Below are positions 11,189 to 22,029 of a DNA stretch of 64,000 nt, in pieces; the first letter of the stretch is position 1; each line of letters opens with the position of its first letter. The notes beneath the pieces were generated by a model. It did not search any database and was not told the DNA's origin. It saw only the letters and a list, made by a program, of their open reading frames with translations. The DNA is from Combretum micranthum (taxonomy: Eukaryota > Streptophyta > Magnoliopsida > Myrtales > Combretaceae): contig JAMXBD010000025.1 in the NCBI GenBank assembly GCA_024138025.1, positions 2,423,501-2,487,500 on the forward strand, read 5' to 3'. A program made the position numbers and the translations under genes.

Positions 11189-12111
11189 CCTCGGTCGTCC
11201 TCTCCTAGGTCGGCTGTTTTAATTGTTTTCGTAAGTACTAGATTATTAAGGCTTTTGCATACTAAATTACGGAAATTGCGGAAGCTTTTAAGAAATAAAC
11301 ATATGAAGGGAAATATCACATAAGGGAAATTTAATAAACTAAATCAAGAGAGGAAATTTGTTTAAACCGAAATATTTAATAAAAAAAAAGCATAGAAAGG
11401 AATGAAATCTTATAATGAAATCATGGTAAAAGAAATTCAAAATATTAAACACTTTTTCGAAAACATAATTTTAAACTACCAATCAATCCTATATCCTTAA
11501 GTCGTTTTGGTTACAAAGATTCTTGTTGAACACCTGGAATTGCTCATACAGATCCTTCCTTCTTTCTCGGTCAAGCTTCTCACGCGAGATCGTCTTCGAT
11601 TCGGGGTATACTCCTCAAGCCATTCGAAATCTTGACTGGCTTTATGATAGTTGGAAACATCCTTATCTCGTCCATGATCTGCTGGCTCACCGAGGGCATA
11701 GCTGTATAATCGTCCTATGGAATTCCAAGCTCGAAAATCGGAAAACTAAACGTCTTATTATTTCGGAAAGAAGAATGTAACTTTTTGGAGCATAGGGTGT
11801 GGTTGTAAATGGTACGTAAAACATTCTACATCGTAGGAAACTTCTAAGTCTATCTAATAGGGAAAACTCCTTACATAGGCTTTTTATTCTTAATCGGTAA
11901 TCCACCAGGGTTTCATTATATCTTAAATTCAAACATTAGGTCTTAATTCCAACTTCTCCAAAAATAACTACAAAGGATAAGGAAGGTTATTAATTCTCCT
12001 TTTTGAGAATTTCTAAACTTGTCTAATCTTATCTAAGTCCTTTTGTAAACATATCTATCTCTTTTTCTATTCTAGATTTATTCCTATTACCTTTATTTCT
12101 ATAAACTTGTT
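11189..12111 (-). other. 5' leader between primer binding site and gag
   Basis: About 920 bases between the PBS and the gag start, AT-rich, with several short upstream open frames on the minus strand (the longest is 81 codons at 11687-11932). None resembles a known protein. Packaging and dimerisation signals would be expected here but cannot be recognised by eye. Confidence 0.6.
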
Positions 12112-12123
12112 GCTCTGATACCA
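12112..12123 (-). promoter_or_regulatory. Primer binding site for initiator tRNA-Met
   Basis: On the minus strand TGGTATCAGAGC, the exact complement of the 3' end of plant initiator tRNA-Met, lies 8 bases downstream of the 5' LTR. This is the standard primer site for Tekay and many other plant LTR elements. Confidence 0.95.
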
Positions 12124-12788
12124 ACTTAAACTGTCACGCCCCGAAGGGTACCCTAAATGTGGCAGTCCGCCACATATAATATCAAGGCTTAAGAATGGCT
12201 ACCTTAGTCATGCGAAAGCCTTAGTATTATATGTAAGGCGTCTAACACGGTAATAGGAGACGCTTTTGGGAAGCATAGTTTAAGCAAGTAAAGATAAACA
12301 TACAAGAATTCAGGAATAAAATCATATCATAAATATCCAAAGATCTGATACATAATTTCTTAGGGGCATTCCCCCGCTGAATCCAAGGATCGGGATAAAC
12401 TTCCTAACTACCAAAATCAAAGATTTCAAAGGAATTCTAATCTAAGTCTTCGAGTAGATTTCCTCCAAAAGCTTTAACATCAAAACGTAATCGGATACGG
12501 GATGGCCTCAAGCTCAAAAATAGGTGTTCCTGAGAATACAGATATCTATAGGGTATAAGCTAATAAGCTTAGTGAGTAAATCCCAAAAATTCATACTCGA
12601 TGAAATTTGACAATCAAGTTTATTATTCAATCATATGAAATGAAACAATCACGTGAGCATACAAGACATATGACTTTCCGGGAATCATATGTTGAATGAA
12701 TTTACGCCCTTCATTCGGGGTTGGGGATTCAGGCCAATTACAGCCACAACTTTTAAAACACTTTTATAGGTCTTACCGGCACCTATAT

Positions 12789-12864
12789 GCCATCAAAAAC
12801 TTGTAGTTTATTACAGGCTCCTACTAGCCATCAAAAACTTGTAGTTTATTACAGGCTCCTACTA
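12789..12864 (+). repeat. 38-bp tandem duplication inside LTR (second copy)
   Basis: Same two-unit array as at 3603-3678, in the 5' LTR. Confidence 0.85.
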
Positions 12865-14633
12865 GCCATCACTTTTGTAGTTCTTACCGGCTCCTACTCG
12901 CCACTTACATGATATACCGGTTCTGTCTACCACCACTACTATACACTTGTCCCACCAATTGTATAGTAGCGAATGCAATGTGACTCAACATATGAAGTGC
13001 ATGAATAATTTCTTTAATTAAAGTCTAGTAGTTAATTTTAACTTCTTTCAAGTGATCAACCAATTTCAAACAATTCAAGATAATAATGTACATACCACTT
13101 TATTACAAACAAATTGAGTTTCGATATTCTTAGCATTCCTTCAACATGTTATCATACACTTCTTTTGAGTTTGCATAGATTCTAGTGCAACTAATTTTAC
13201 AAGCACAAGCAAGAGTATGAGAAAAATCAACGGGAAGTAACTCACTCGGCCATGGTGACACCTTTCTTGATTTGGATGGGTCGTTCGGAAATTCCTCTTA
13301 ATCGTAGTAATCCTCGGGATACGAACACTCCTCCTCGGGATTATCTAATCAAGAAGAATACCCGAAATGAGTATTTCGTGAATCTCCTCTTCTTGAAAAT
13401 TCTAAACTTTACTTAAAATCGTAGAAAATCGTATAAGGGGAAATTCCAATTTAAAATGGCCATAACTTGCTCGTTTTAACTCGGAATTTCGCGTATAATA
13501 TGTCGTTTTCTACCTACTCGAAAAGATCTACGCATTTCTAAACTTATTTTTATAAAACTAAGTCGTTTTGGTTCCGAAAAGATAGCGACCAGATTTGCCA
13601 CGAATTTGTAAACACTTGTTTTCCTTTTTGTAAACAAAGCTCATTTTGAAAGGATAACATTTCAATTATTTTGTAAACTTTTGAAAGGTATATATATTTG
13701 TAATGACTCATAACATATGTATGAAGTAAATGAAGTTGTCTCAACTTAAAAGTAAGGTTTTAAAAGTCTTTGAATTTGAGATTCCATTTTACTTTTGAAA
13801 GATCTTTTGGTCATTAAGATAAAGATTTTTATTTCTAAATGAAATCTTCTTGTAATAACTTTAATTTCTCAAAGTGGGGTTTTGTTTTCTAAACTTGAAT
13901 TTCAAAAGTAGCAAAATGATATTTTTATTTCTTGTAATATTTCAAAGAATTTCTACTTCTTGATAAGAGATAAGTTTTCATAAACCCTTTTGTTTATGTA
14001 AGAAAATCATTCCTATGAGTTTTTAGAAACCCGTTTCCCATATTTATTTCTTTAGAAAGAATCTTTAATTCAAGAAAACATTTTCTCATTTGTTTTTGTT
14101 GAGACAAAAACATTATTTCATGCATGAATATGAATCAAAACTATAGAAATACAAAGGAACATAATAACTTGGAAGCTTAAATAATAAATCAAGTATTGGG
14201 ACCTTAGCTTTATCAAGGTACCCCAGGACTAAGAAAAGACTAGTCCCGAAAAGAAAAGAATAAGAAATTGTTTTGACTTGATGAGGACAAGTCTAAGACT
14301 AGAATGACTAGTCTTAAAATCAACTTGAATTTAAATAAATTGCATGAAAGGTAAATAGATTGCAAGGCTATGAGCTTATATGCTCTAAATAGTATATATA
14401 GTTATATGGATATATTAGATAGTAAAGAACATAAAGGAAATATAAAGGACATAAAGGAAGTATAAAGAGCATAAAGGGAATATAAAGAACATAAAGAAAC
14501 ATAAAGAAATTGATATTATGAACAAAAACAAAGTATGAATCTAATGTTGCTTTCTTAACCTTCATGGTTTTAGAAAACATACACTAAGCTCATACTAAGT
14601 AGATGAACATGAAGAATTCTTGAGAATTTCTTA

Positions 14634-14635
14634 CC
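14634..14635 (-). promoter_or_regulatory. Consensus 5' splice donor in LTR leader
   Basis: On the minus strand CTTTAG|GTAAGAAA, a near-perfect plant donor, lies about 115 bases downstream of the LTR TATA box and so within the transcribed leader. No partner acceptor could be assigned by eye. Confidence 0.3.
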
Positions 14636-14751
14636 TAAAGGAAACTAAACTAAGAGGACTTTCTTGAAGAACTCTTGAGAAATTTTGAGAGAGATTTTGC
14701 TATAATAACTTTAGAGAAGAAGAGGTGTGAAAGAAGTGAAGGTATGAAGGG

Positions 14752-14761
14752 GTATTTATAG
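14752..14761 (-). promoter_or_regulatory. LTR TATA box
   Basis: On the minus strand CTATAAATACC is a strong plant TATA box within the 5' LTR. It implies a U3 of about 700 bp and transcription starting near 14720. The same motif is in the 3' LTR at about 5568-5577. Confidence 0.65.
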
Positions 14762-15458
14762 AAAAGTGTGGGAGATTATTTGTGTTAATTAAATAATTGG
14801 AAATTAAAACAAATTGGGCATGGGAGAGAGATGGCCGGCGCCATTTTGATGCATGGGAGAGAGGAAAAATAAATTTTTTGTCTTTTGATTAATTAAAAGT
14901 AAGAAATGAAAGATGTGAAGTTGTATTGGAAATGAAAAAGTGTAAGAGATAGGTGTAAGGTTTGTAAGAATAGGTTGTAAGAAAAAGTAGAGATAGATGA
15001 ATAGTGTAGAATAGTAGAAAATATGTAATGTAAAAGTAGACATGACAATTTAATACCGGTAGTAAGAAAATACGAGTATAAAGGCGATATCTGATATTTT
15101 TAGTTATCGAAAAATTACGAAATTGATATTTTTGGAAATCTTATATTTTTACGAGTCTAACGGTGTATTCGGAATATTTTTCCTATTCCGGGCTTCCGGA
15201 CACATTTTTCAAGAACTGTGTCCGTTCAGGTTCAACGGACATCCGAATTTCGCGAAACTGAAACTTTTATAAAACCTATGGTTATTACCAACCATTCGAG
15301 CTAATTTTTCCAACTTCGTTTTCTATGACTTGAGAAGACGGCAATGCCGGAGTTAAACGGTTACGGTAAACTAGGGTTTTGTTTGTCCTAAGGATCCGTT
15401 TGACTTCCGTTTAGGGTTTAGGTCTTTATTTGTGGATCGAAAATTTCGGGGATTTACA

Positions 15459-15463
15459 CACTA
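15459..15463. repeat. Target site duplication (right), cacta
   Basis: Direct repeat of 2943-2947, immediately outside the CA end of the 5' LTR. Confidence 0.93.
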
Positions 15464-16791
15464 CGAATAACATGTGGAGAATTTCTTATAATAATTTCTT
15501 AGTGCCGCAAGTTTTCCAACATACTAAATTTGTTTACTTGTAAAATTTGAAACTAGAGACAAATGCCCATAAAACATATTTATTATATATTGAACAAAAT
15601 TGTAGAACTTGTTAACAACTTTGAAACTATTTCCATACTAACCAAGTATCAGAAAATAAACAACATTTATTAAAAAAATTGAGAGTTTAAGTGTATAAAT
15701 ACAACGGTAGTTCTTCTAAAATAAAAATAATAAGTTTTATCAAAATAAAATATTACAAGTTCTTGAATAATAAAAATTCCAGGAAGGTGGTTTTAATCAA
15801 TATTATCGTCAAATATATAATAAGTAAAAGAATGGCTTTTATTGCTGAATAATCTTCAAAATTGCAAACGGTTTTCTAAGGTAATGAAGGCATTAAACTT
15901 TAGGATCTGGAAGAAATTGCAATTGTTTTACCACATTAAACTTAAGCATATGAATATATAAAATGCAAAAAAAAAATATCAACCATACTATTGGATTAGT
16001 TTTGAAACATGTCTTGCTTTAGGATATATCTAGAATAAAATAGTTAGGTGTTGCCTTTGTAATATGATGATAGAAAATTCACTAATTTTCCTTAATTTCA
16101 AATATACAATATTTAAAGGAACAATAAAACTCATTTAATTCAAAATAGAAACTCACAATCAAATAAAATCAATCATTATTGTTTGGCCCTAAAATGAATA
16201 GACTATAAAAAAATGACTCACCCACAGAATTTTCCATGATAATATGTGAAAACTAAATAAAATGGATCACTATTCTTTTCTTTAATTAATAATTAATTAT
16301 AAATGCAGTCATAAATTTTTCCTTAAAAAAATAGATAATAATATGAGAGAGTTGATAAAGTTACTATGAAAAAACCATATGATAAAAATGTGGGGTCGAA
16401 TAAAAATTATCAACTTAAATATAAATACACACATATATATATAAGATATATGATCATTGATGAAACGAAATTAATATGTTTAACATTCTTTTCCAATGAT
16501 GTGCTACTAAAATTATTTTTTTTTTATATTAAACATTTCAATGCCATTTATATATAATTTTTCTTTCAAAAAATTGCTTGTGTGTATACAATAATTTAAT
16601 AAATATCTTTTATATAACTTTGTGACATGTTGTGGAAATATGTTTAGTCATTGTTAAAAAAATATACCTAGTACATTTTTAGGAATGTAGTCTTAGCCTA
16701 CAAATAGTACTATTAAGATTTGTCACAACCATGTAACTTCAACTTTATATCATTCTACATCAAAAAAAGATATATAGTTACCAACAAGTAG
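15464..16791 (+). repeat. Tandem duplication unit A, right part
   Basis: Colinear with 16909-18572. Shared landmarks are 'tgccgcaagttttccaac', 'gttttctaaggtaatgaagg' and the closing 'gatatatagttacc'. A 170-base sample shows about 6 percent mismatch. No coding sequence is recognised; the small frame at 16366-16557 recurs altered in unit B and looks accidental. Confidence 0.85.
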
Positions 16792-18573
16792 TAGGTTGTG
16801 GAACCTTTAAATTTTTCCACAAAATCTTTATATTTCTTTTTCTTTCTTAAATTTCAAAGTTAGAGTATTTTACATGGTTTCATATGATATATAAAACTCA
16901 CTATGAATAAAAAGTGAAGAAATTATGATAGTAATTTGTTAATGCCGCAAGTTTTCCAACATACTAAATTTGTTTACTTGTAAAATTTGAAACCACAAAC
17001 AAATGCCAAAAAAACATATTTATTATATATTGAACAAAATTGTAGAACTTGTTAACAACTTTGAAACTATTTCTATACTAATCAAGTCTCAAAAATAAAC
17101 AACATTTATAAAAGAAAAAATGGGAGTTTAAGTGCATAAATACAATCGTAGTTATTCTAAAATAAAAATAATAGGTTTTTCCAAAATAAAATAATACAAG
17201 TTCTTGAATAATAAAAATTCTAGGAAGGTAGTTTAATAATAATCTTAAACAAAAATGATTGCAAAATAAAAAAGTGGATTATATTATTTATATCTTATAT
17301 ATTAACATTATTTTATAATATTTAATAGGGTAAATACAAGATACATTGGAACCTGCACCCTCTATATATTAGAGTTTAGGTTTTAGGGCAGGTATAGAGT
17401 ATAAAGAACCTGTACACATAAAAAACTTGTATTCGTACCCTATCTTGTGAGAGCAAGCTTTGAAAAATTTGTATTTGTACTTAACCCTATAACCTTTATT
17501 ACCTACCCGACTCTACCTGGTCGAGTAGGATATGGATGGATATCTTACTATCTTGTATGACAGGATTACTGACTGCTATATGGATCGTGGTAGCTTTAAT
17601 CAATATTATAGTCACTTTTATAATAAGTAAAAGAATGGCTTTCATTGCTGAATAATCTTCAAAATAGCAAACGGTTTTCTAAGGTAATGAAGGCATTAAA
17701 CTTAAGGATCTGGAAGAAATTGCAATTGTTTTACCGCATATGAATAAATAAAACGCCAAAAAATATATCAACCATACTATTGGATTAGTTTTGAAACATG
17801 TCTTGCTTTAGGATATATCTAGAGTTGAATAGTTAGGTATTGCTTTTGTAATATGATGATAGAAAATTCACTAATTTTCCTTAATTTCAAATATACAATA
17901 TTTAAAGGAACAATAAAACTCACTCAATTCAAAATAGAAACTCACAGTTAAATAAAATCAATCATTATTGTTTGACCCTAAAATGAATAGACCATAAAAA
18001 AAATGACTCACCCATAGAATTTTCCATGATAATATATGAAAACTAAAAAAAATGGATCACTATTCTTTTCTTTAATTAATAATTTATTATAAATGCAGTC
18101 ATAAATTTTCCATAAAAAAAAAACAGATAATAATATGAGAGGGTTGATAAAGTTACTATGAATAAACCATGTGATAAAAATGTGGGGTCGAACAAAAATT
18201 ATTAACTTAAATATATATAAAAGATATATCATCATTGACAAAACGAAATTAATATGCCTAACATTCTTTTCCAAAGATGTGCTACTACAATTATTTTTTT
18301 TTTTTATATTAAACATTTCAATGCCATTTATATATAATTTTTCTTTCAAAAAATTGCTTGTGTGCATATGATAATTTAATAGTTATCTTTTATATAACAC
18401 TGTGACATGCTGTGGAAATATGTTTAGTCATTGTTAATAAAAAATATCTAGTAAAATTTTTAAGACTGTAGGCTTAGCCTACAAATAGTATTATAAGATT
18501 TGTCACAACCATGTAACTTTAACTTTATATCATTCTACATCAAACAAAGATATATAGTTACCTACAAGTAATA
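16792..18573 (+). repeat. Tandem duplication unit B (empty-site copy)
   Basis: Second, directly adjacent unit of the duplication, without the retrotransposon: 'ataaaactcactatgaataa' is uninterrupted here. It is longer than unit A because of about 360 extra bases at 17230-17592. No gene recognised; opposing frames at 18008-18367 are AT-rich and not conserved in unit A. Confidence 0.85.
17230..17592. mobile_element. Insertion present only in unit B
   Basis: Unit A reads directly across 'aggaaggtggttttaatc', while unit B has about 360 extra bases between 'aggaaggtagttt' and 'gtagctttaatcaatatt'. The extra sequence has 'accctatcttg' and 'cctacccgactctacctg' words, but no clear terminal repeats or coding capacity. 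A 4-bp gtag at both edges may be a target duplication. It is probably a non-autonomous transposon of unknown class. Confidence 0.45.
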
Positions 18574-18946
18574 GTGAAAAGATAAGCTTTCCTGTTCTCG
18601 TGACAAGGATAGATTATCATTATACTTAATAGAACAAGAGAAATCCGAGGATTTGATAACATTAACACCACTTTATAATGTCAATCCAAAAGTAATGTAG
18701 AAGTAAATTCTCTATATAATATAGAGGCATCTAAATCCATTAAGAAATAAATTGTATGCGATAAAATGTTTAGCTTCGATATTAAAACTATCAATCCCTT
18801 GTAATTTTACCTAAAAGCAAAAAATATAGAATTCATAAAATCATATAAAAATATGTATACTTATTGAATTATGTTCCTAAACTGGCACATTTTTATATGT
18901 CAAGACAATTCCCATGCATCATTCCCTCCTCCCATGGAATGTGAAC
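18574..18946. other. Downstream flank of the kinase gene
   Basis: AT-rich, without coding signal. It should contain the 3' UTR of the minus-strand kinase, but no polyadenylation signal can be assigned with confidence. Confidence 0.4.
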
Positions 18947-20185
18947 TCATGATGATGCCGATCGAGTTGGACCAACGCAGAAGAAACATCTTGGAGACTG
19001 ATCCTCGGGAGTCATTCCTCCTCCTTTGCTTGTATCAATCGCCTCTAGCATCTTTACCACATCCTCCATTTTAGGACGTTTTTCAGGATTTTCATCCCAA
19101 CATTTATTCATTATATTTGCCAATGAGCTGGGACAGCATGAGGGGATACATGGTGGCAATTTCTCACGAACACCATCAACAAACCTTAGATTTCGATATG
19201 GCATTTTGCAGCAATAAATTTCCCATAGGCAGATTCCAAAGCTATAGACATCACAACTTCTGCTATAGGGCTTTCCATCTAGGACCTCTGGTGCCATGTA
19301 AGCAACGCCCAGGGTCATCATGTCCTGTAGGCATTCAGCTTCCATAAGCCCTACACCAAACTCAGCAATCTTTAAGGTTCTTTGTCCGTCCAACAACATG
19401 TTTTCTGTTTTAACATCTCGATGCACTATCTTCTGTGAATGTAGATAGCTCAAGCCTTTAGCAAGATCTAAAGCTAGCTGGATGACAATCTTTAACGAAA
19501 GCTTTCTTCTTGCATGTCTTTCCAAGTACTGCTTAAGGGTCCCACTCTTACCCGGAGGATACTCCACTACAACACAGTATGGTTTGGCTTTGGCTGGAAC
19601 GAAATTGTAATAATAATCAGACAAAGAGTTTTTTGTTGGAATCATTAGGTGATCACAAGTGGTCATTGAAGATCCAACATATTTTGTAACATTTTGATGG
19701 TTAAGCTTGTGCAACACACCAATCTGTGCTTGAAACGAAGCAACTTCAGTTTCCGCAGCCAATAGCTTCACTGCAACATCCTGGCCATCATATGTGCCCT
19801 TGTATACAATACCATAGTTGCCTTGAGCGATAATAATATTTGATCTTACATTCAACTTCAATAGATCCATCTCTCCTTCCTCTTTCTTCTTTTGGTTATC
19901 CTCCACCTTCTCAATATCATTCCAAGAAAATACCTTGTTCCATTGTTTCTCAAGCTGTATATCTAACAAGCTCCTAGAATCAGATTTACTAGCCACCCTT
20001 ATATTTTGATTGTTCTCCTTCTCAATGATCCTAGAATATATCCCACTCCACTGCTTCTCAAGTTGTATATCCAGGCTCTTAAGATTGACTTTATAATTGC
20101 TAACACCCTTTCCTTTTTTAATCACATTAGAATGGGGTTTTGTAGTATTTTCTACACTAACAGCATTTGCTTTCTCTAAATCCAT
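18947..20185 (-). CDS. Raf-like MAPKKK-family protein kinase with altered catalytic residues (possible pseudokinase)
   Basis: The 412-residue product resembles plant group C Raf-like (MAPKKK) Ser/Thr kinases, which are soluble cytoplasmic kinases. Numbering from the Met at 20185: glycine loop AQGNYG around 121-126, VAVK lysine at 140, HRDVKTEN at 255-262, YMAPEVLDGKPY near 296-307, CDVYSFGICLWEIY near 311-324, and a family-typical tail with DTSKGGGMTPEDQS. Odd features: the metal-binding DFG is EFG (Glu275); the alpha-C glutamate position is Gln154; the activation loop reads MMTLGVAYMAPE and lacks the usual TGETGT-like residues; and about five residues are missing after PYRNLRF. The N terminus contains the phrase LDIQLEKQW twice, 36 residues apart. 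The whole coding region is one uninterrupted frame. A Met at 20224 would add 13 hydrophobic residues; I prefer 20185 because family-like sequence begins there. Family assignment is firm; kinase activity is doubtful. Confidence 0.85.
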   Translation of the reverse strand: MDLEKANAVSVENTTKPHSNVIKKGKGVSNYKVNLKSLDIQLEKQWSGIYSRIIEKENNQNIRVASKSDSRSLLDIQLEKQWNKVFSWNDIEKVEDNQKKKEEGEMDLLKLNVRSNIIIAQGNYGIVYKGTYDGQDVAVKLLAAETEVASFQAQIGVLHKLNHQNVTKYVGSSMTTCDHLMIPTKNSLSDYYYNFVPAKAKPYCVVVEYPPGKSGTLKQYLERHARRKLSLKIVIQLALDLAKGLSYLHSQKIVHRDVKTENMLLDGQRTLKIAEFGVGLMEAECLQDMMTLGVAYMAPEVLDGKPYSRSCDVYSFGICLWEIYCCKMPYRNLRFVDGVREKLPPCIPSCCPSSLANIMNKCWDENPEKRPKMEDVVKMLEAIDTSKGGGMTPEDQSPRCFFCVGPTRSASS

Positions 20186-20270
20186 CTTGATAATCCACCA
20201 AAAAACTGAACCAAAAAAACCCAAGTACCAAGAAAAGAAATATGATTCCTCTTCCTATTATCTTTAATCA

Positions 20271-20482
20271 CCAAGGCTCCCCTCCTTTGATCTTGAACCT
20301 CAACCCTTGATGACCACGAGTGTTTTATGCCTAGATATATAGCACAAAAGGAACCATCATTATATGTAAAGGCAAATATATATAACCTATGAGAGAGGTT
20401 AAAGATGTGCAAATTCATTAAGAATGCAATTCATATCAAATCAATTTTACCTTGTTATCTCTATTAAGATTCTTGATCTAAT
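20271..20482 (-). repeat. Upstream tandem duplication, copy 1 (kinase promoter)
   Basis: This 212-bp segment, starting ccaaggctcccctccttt, is repeated directly at 20483-20696 with few mismatches. It lies about 90 bases upstream of the kinase start and contains a TATA-like element, so the duplication copies a likely promoter block. Confidence 0.9.
20334..20342 (-). promoter_or_regulatory. TATA box candidate of the kinase gene
   Basis: On the minus strand GCTATATATCTAGG lies about 150 bases upstream of the preferred ATG. An identical motif occurs in the second repeat copy (about 20546-20553). A second candidate, TTATATATATTTG, is further upstream in each copy. Confidence 0.4.
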
Positions 20483-20696
20483 CCAAGGCACCCCTCCTTT
20501 GCTCTTGAACTCAAACCCTTGATGACTAAGAGTGTTTTTTGCCTAGATATATAGCACAAAAGGAACCATCATTATATGTAAAGGCAAATATATATAACAT
20601 ATGAGAGAGGTTAAAGATGTGCAAATTCATTAAGAATGCAATTTATATCAAATAAAATTTACCTTGTTATCTCTATTAAGATTCTTAATCTTATCC
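20483..20696 (-). repeat. Upstream tandem duplication, copy 2
   Basis: Second direct copy of 20271-20482, starting ccaaggcacccctccttt and ending near ttatcc. It carries the same TATA-like motif. Confidence 0.9.
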
Positions 20697-22029
20697 TAAC
20701 AAATCCATTTGATTTCCCAAAAGAAAAAATAATAAAAGATAATGCTCATCTAACTAGAAAATCAAATTCAAATCAATCTTTATATAAATCCCAACAAGCA
20801 ATTATTTATGATATAAACACAAATTCTTAGAAAAAGTGACCATAACCTAATCATATTGTGGCATTATTATCATAAGAGATTTACATACATCAATCTCTAT
20901 CTATCTATCTCTTGATATCTAATCATTATAATAATATCTTTAACAAGTTTATATTAGAAAAATCTCAACACATGACACGATCCATTTATTAATCATATAT
21001 AAAAAACCTAAACTTGTGACCCATTTTGTTTATATTATGTCTCATATCTTGTATGAAACTATTTATTAATTTAAATGTTATATATAAAACTCTAAAATAA
21101 TTACAAGTAAAAAGGAAAAAAAAAGCTATAATAAACTAAATTTCTATAATTAGATTAGATATTCCCATGATAGACATTTATACGAAATAAACATTGCAAT
21201 GTAAGTTTACAAATTGATTTTGATCAAAATTATTTCTAAGAACAACTACCACCATATTTACTTAGAAATAATCGTGGAGGAATATAATAACTATTTTTTA
21301 ATTACACCCTCTTACTTTGTTTGCTCATAAAATAAACTGGAAATGTTTAATCCAATGATTTTTCTATTCCCTTGTGTAGAGCAAATAGTTAAAACAAACT
21401 ATTTTTTTTAATTACCTCTATATTCTTTCAACAGTCGGAATAAAAAAACTAAATAAAATGACAATTTTATTCCTAACTAAATTAAAAATTTGAAAAAACT
21501 ATCCACATAAGAAATAAATTATATATGTATGTTATATTATAAATTATATATGGAACATACATATGACATACATAAAATATCAATCATTTTCTATATATAT
21601 AGCGTATATACACACAACAAATATAGGTTCCATAGCATGTAAACCAGATATTTATAATAATGTGTATGACACACAAAAACATATATATAATTTATAAAAT
21701 TATGCTTATAACATATCATACAAATAGCTTATGTAAAATATAGACCATATATACACATTCATGAAGTGGGAACATCATCTATACTACATATGTTTAACTT
21801 AGACATATCATCATTCAAATGAAATTTAATTTCTAATTCTCACTTGAGCATATATGGCTATTTTTGTTTGTTTATAAATGGAAAAATGAAAATTTAATAT
21901 TCTTTTAATATTCAAAATTTATACTACAAGCACTTTGATTAATTAGATATATTGAATTTACATATTTGATACATAATAATAAAAAAAAAACTTGCATATA
22001 AATAATTGCATTATAAAGCAAAAACTTAA
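20697..22029. other. AT-rich spacer
   Basis: Very AT-rich sequence with a short (ctat)n tract near 20896-20912. No gene, RNA or transposon end recognised. Confidence 0.6.

Larger units (their letters stand above)
2948..15458 (-). mobile_element. Complete Tekay/Del-type Ty3/gypsy LTR retrotransposon
   Basis: A 12.5 kb element read on the minus strand: 5' LTR (12132-15458), primer binding site, leader, gag, pol (PR-RT-RNase H-IN-chromodomain), polypurine tract, 3' LTR (2948-6273). It is bounded by TG...CA termini and a 5-bp direct target duplication, cacta. By eye the two 3.33 kb LTRs differ at only about ten places, mostly single-base indels, so the insertion is young. The PR-RT-RH-IN order, the GPF/Y-type motif and the C-terminal chromodomain place it in the chromoviruses. 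LTR length, three CCHC knuckles in Gag and the chromodomain type fit the Tekay/Del lineage. The pol frame has two lesions, so this copy could not supply its own full Pol, although gag is intact. Confidence 0.95.
12132..15458 (-). repeat. 5' LTR of the Tekay element
   Basis: Near-identical partner of 2948-6273. Differences I could spot include a G indel in the first 15 bases, a 1-bp indel near 12492, a T/A change near 12382, 1-2 bp indels near 13163, 14116 and 14681, a 1-2 bp indel near 15021, and a cluster near 15228-15292. This is roughly 0.3 percent overall, most of it indels. Confidence 0.95.

Noticed and set aside
18008..18371. Overlapping frames on both strands in duplication unit B
   Set aside because: AT-rich, broken in unit A, and opposite each other; no similarity to a known protein.
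20176..20418. 80-codon minus-strand frame upstream of the kinase
   Set aside because: It lies in the duplicated promoter block, and its reading ends in the kinase start region in a different frame; no family similarity.
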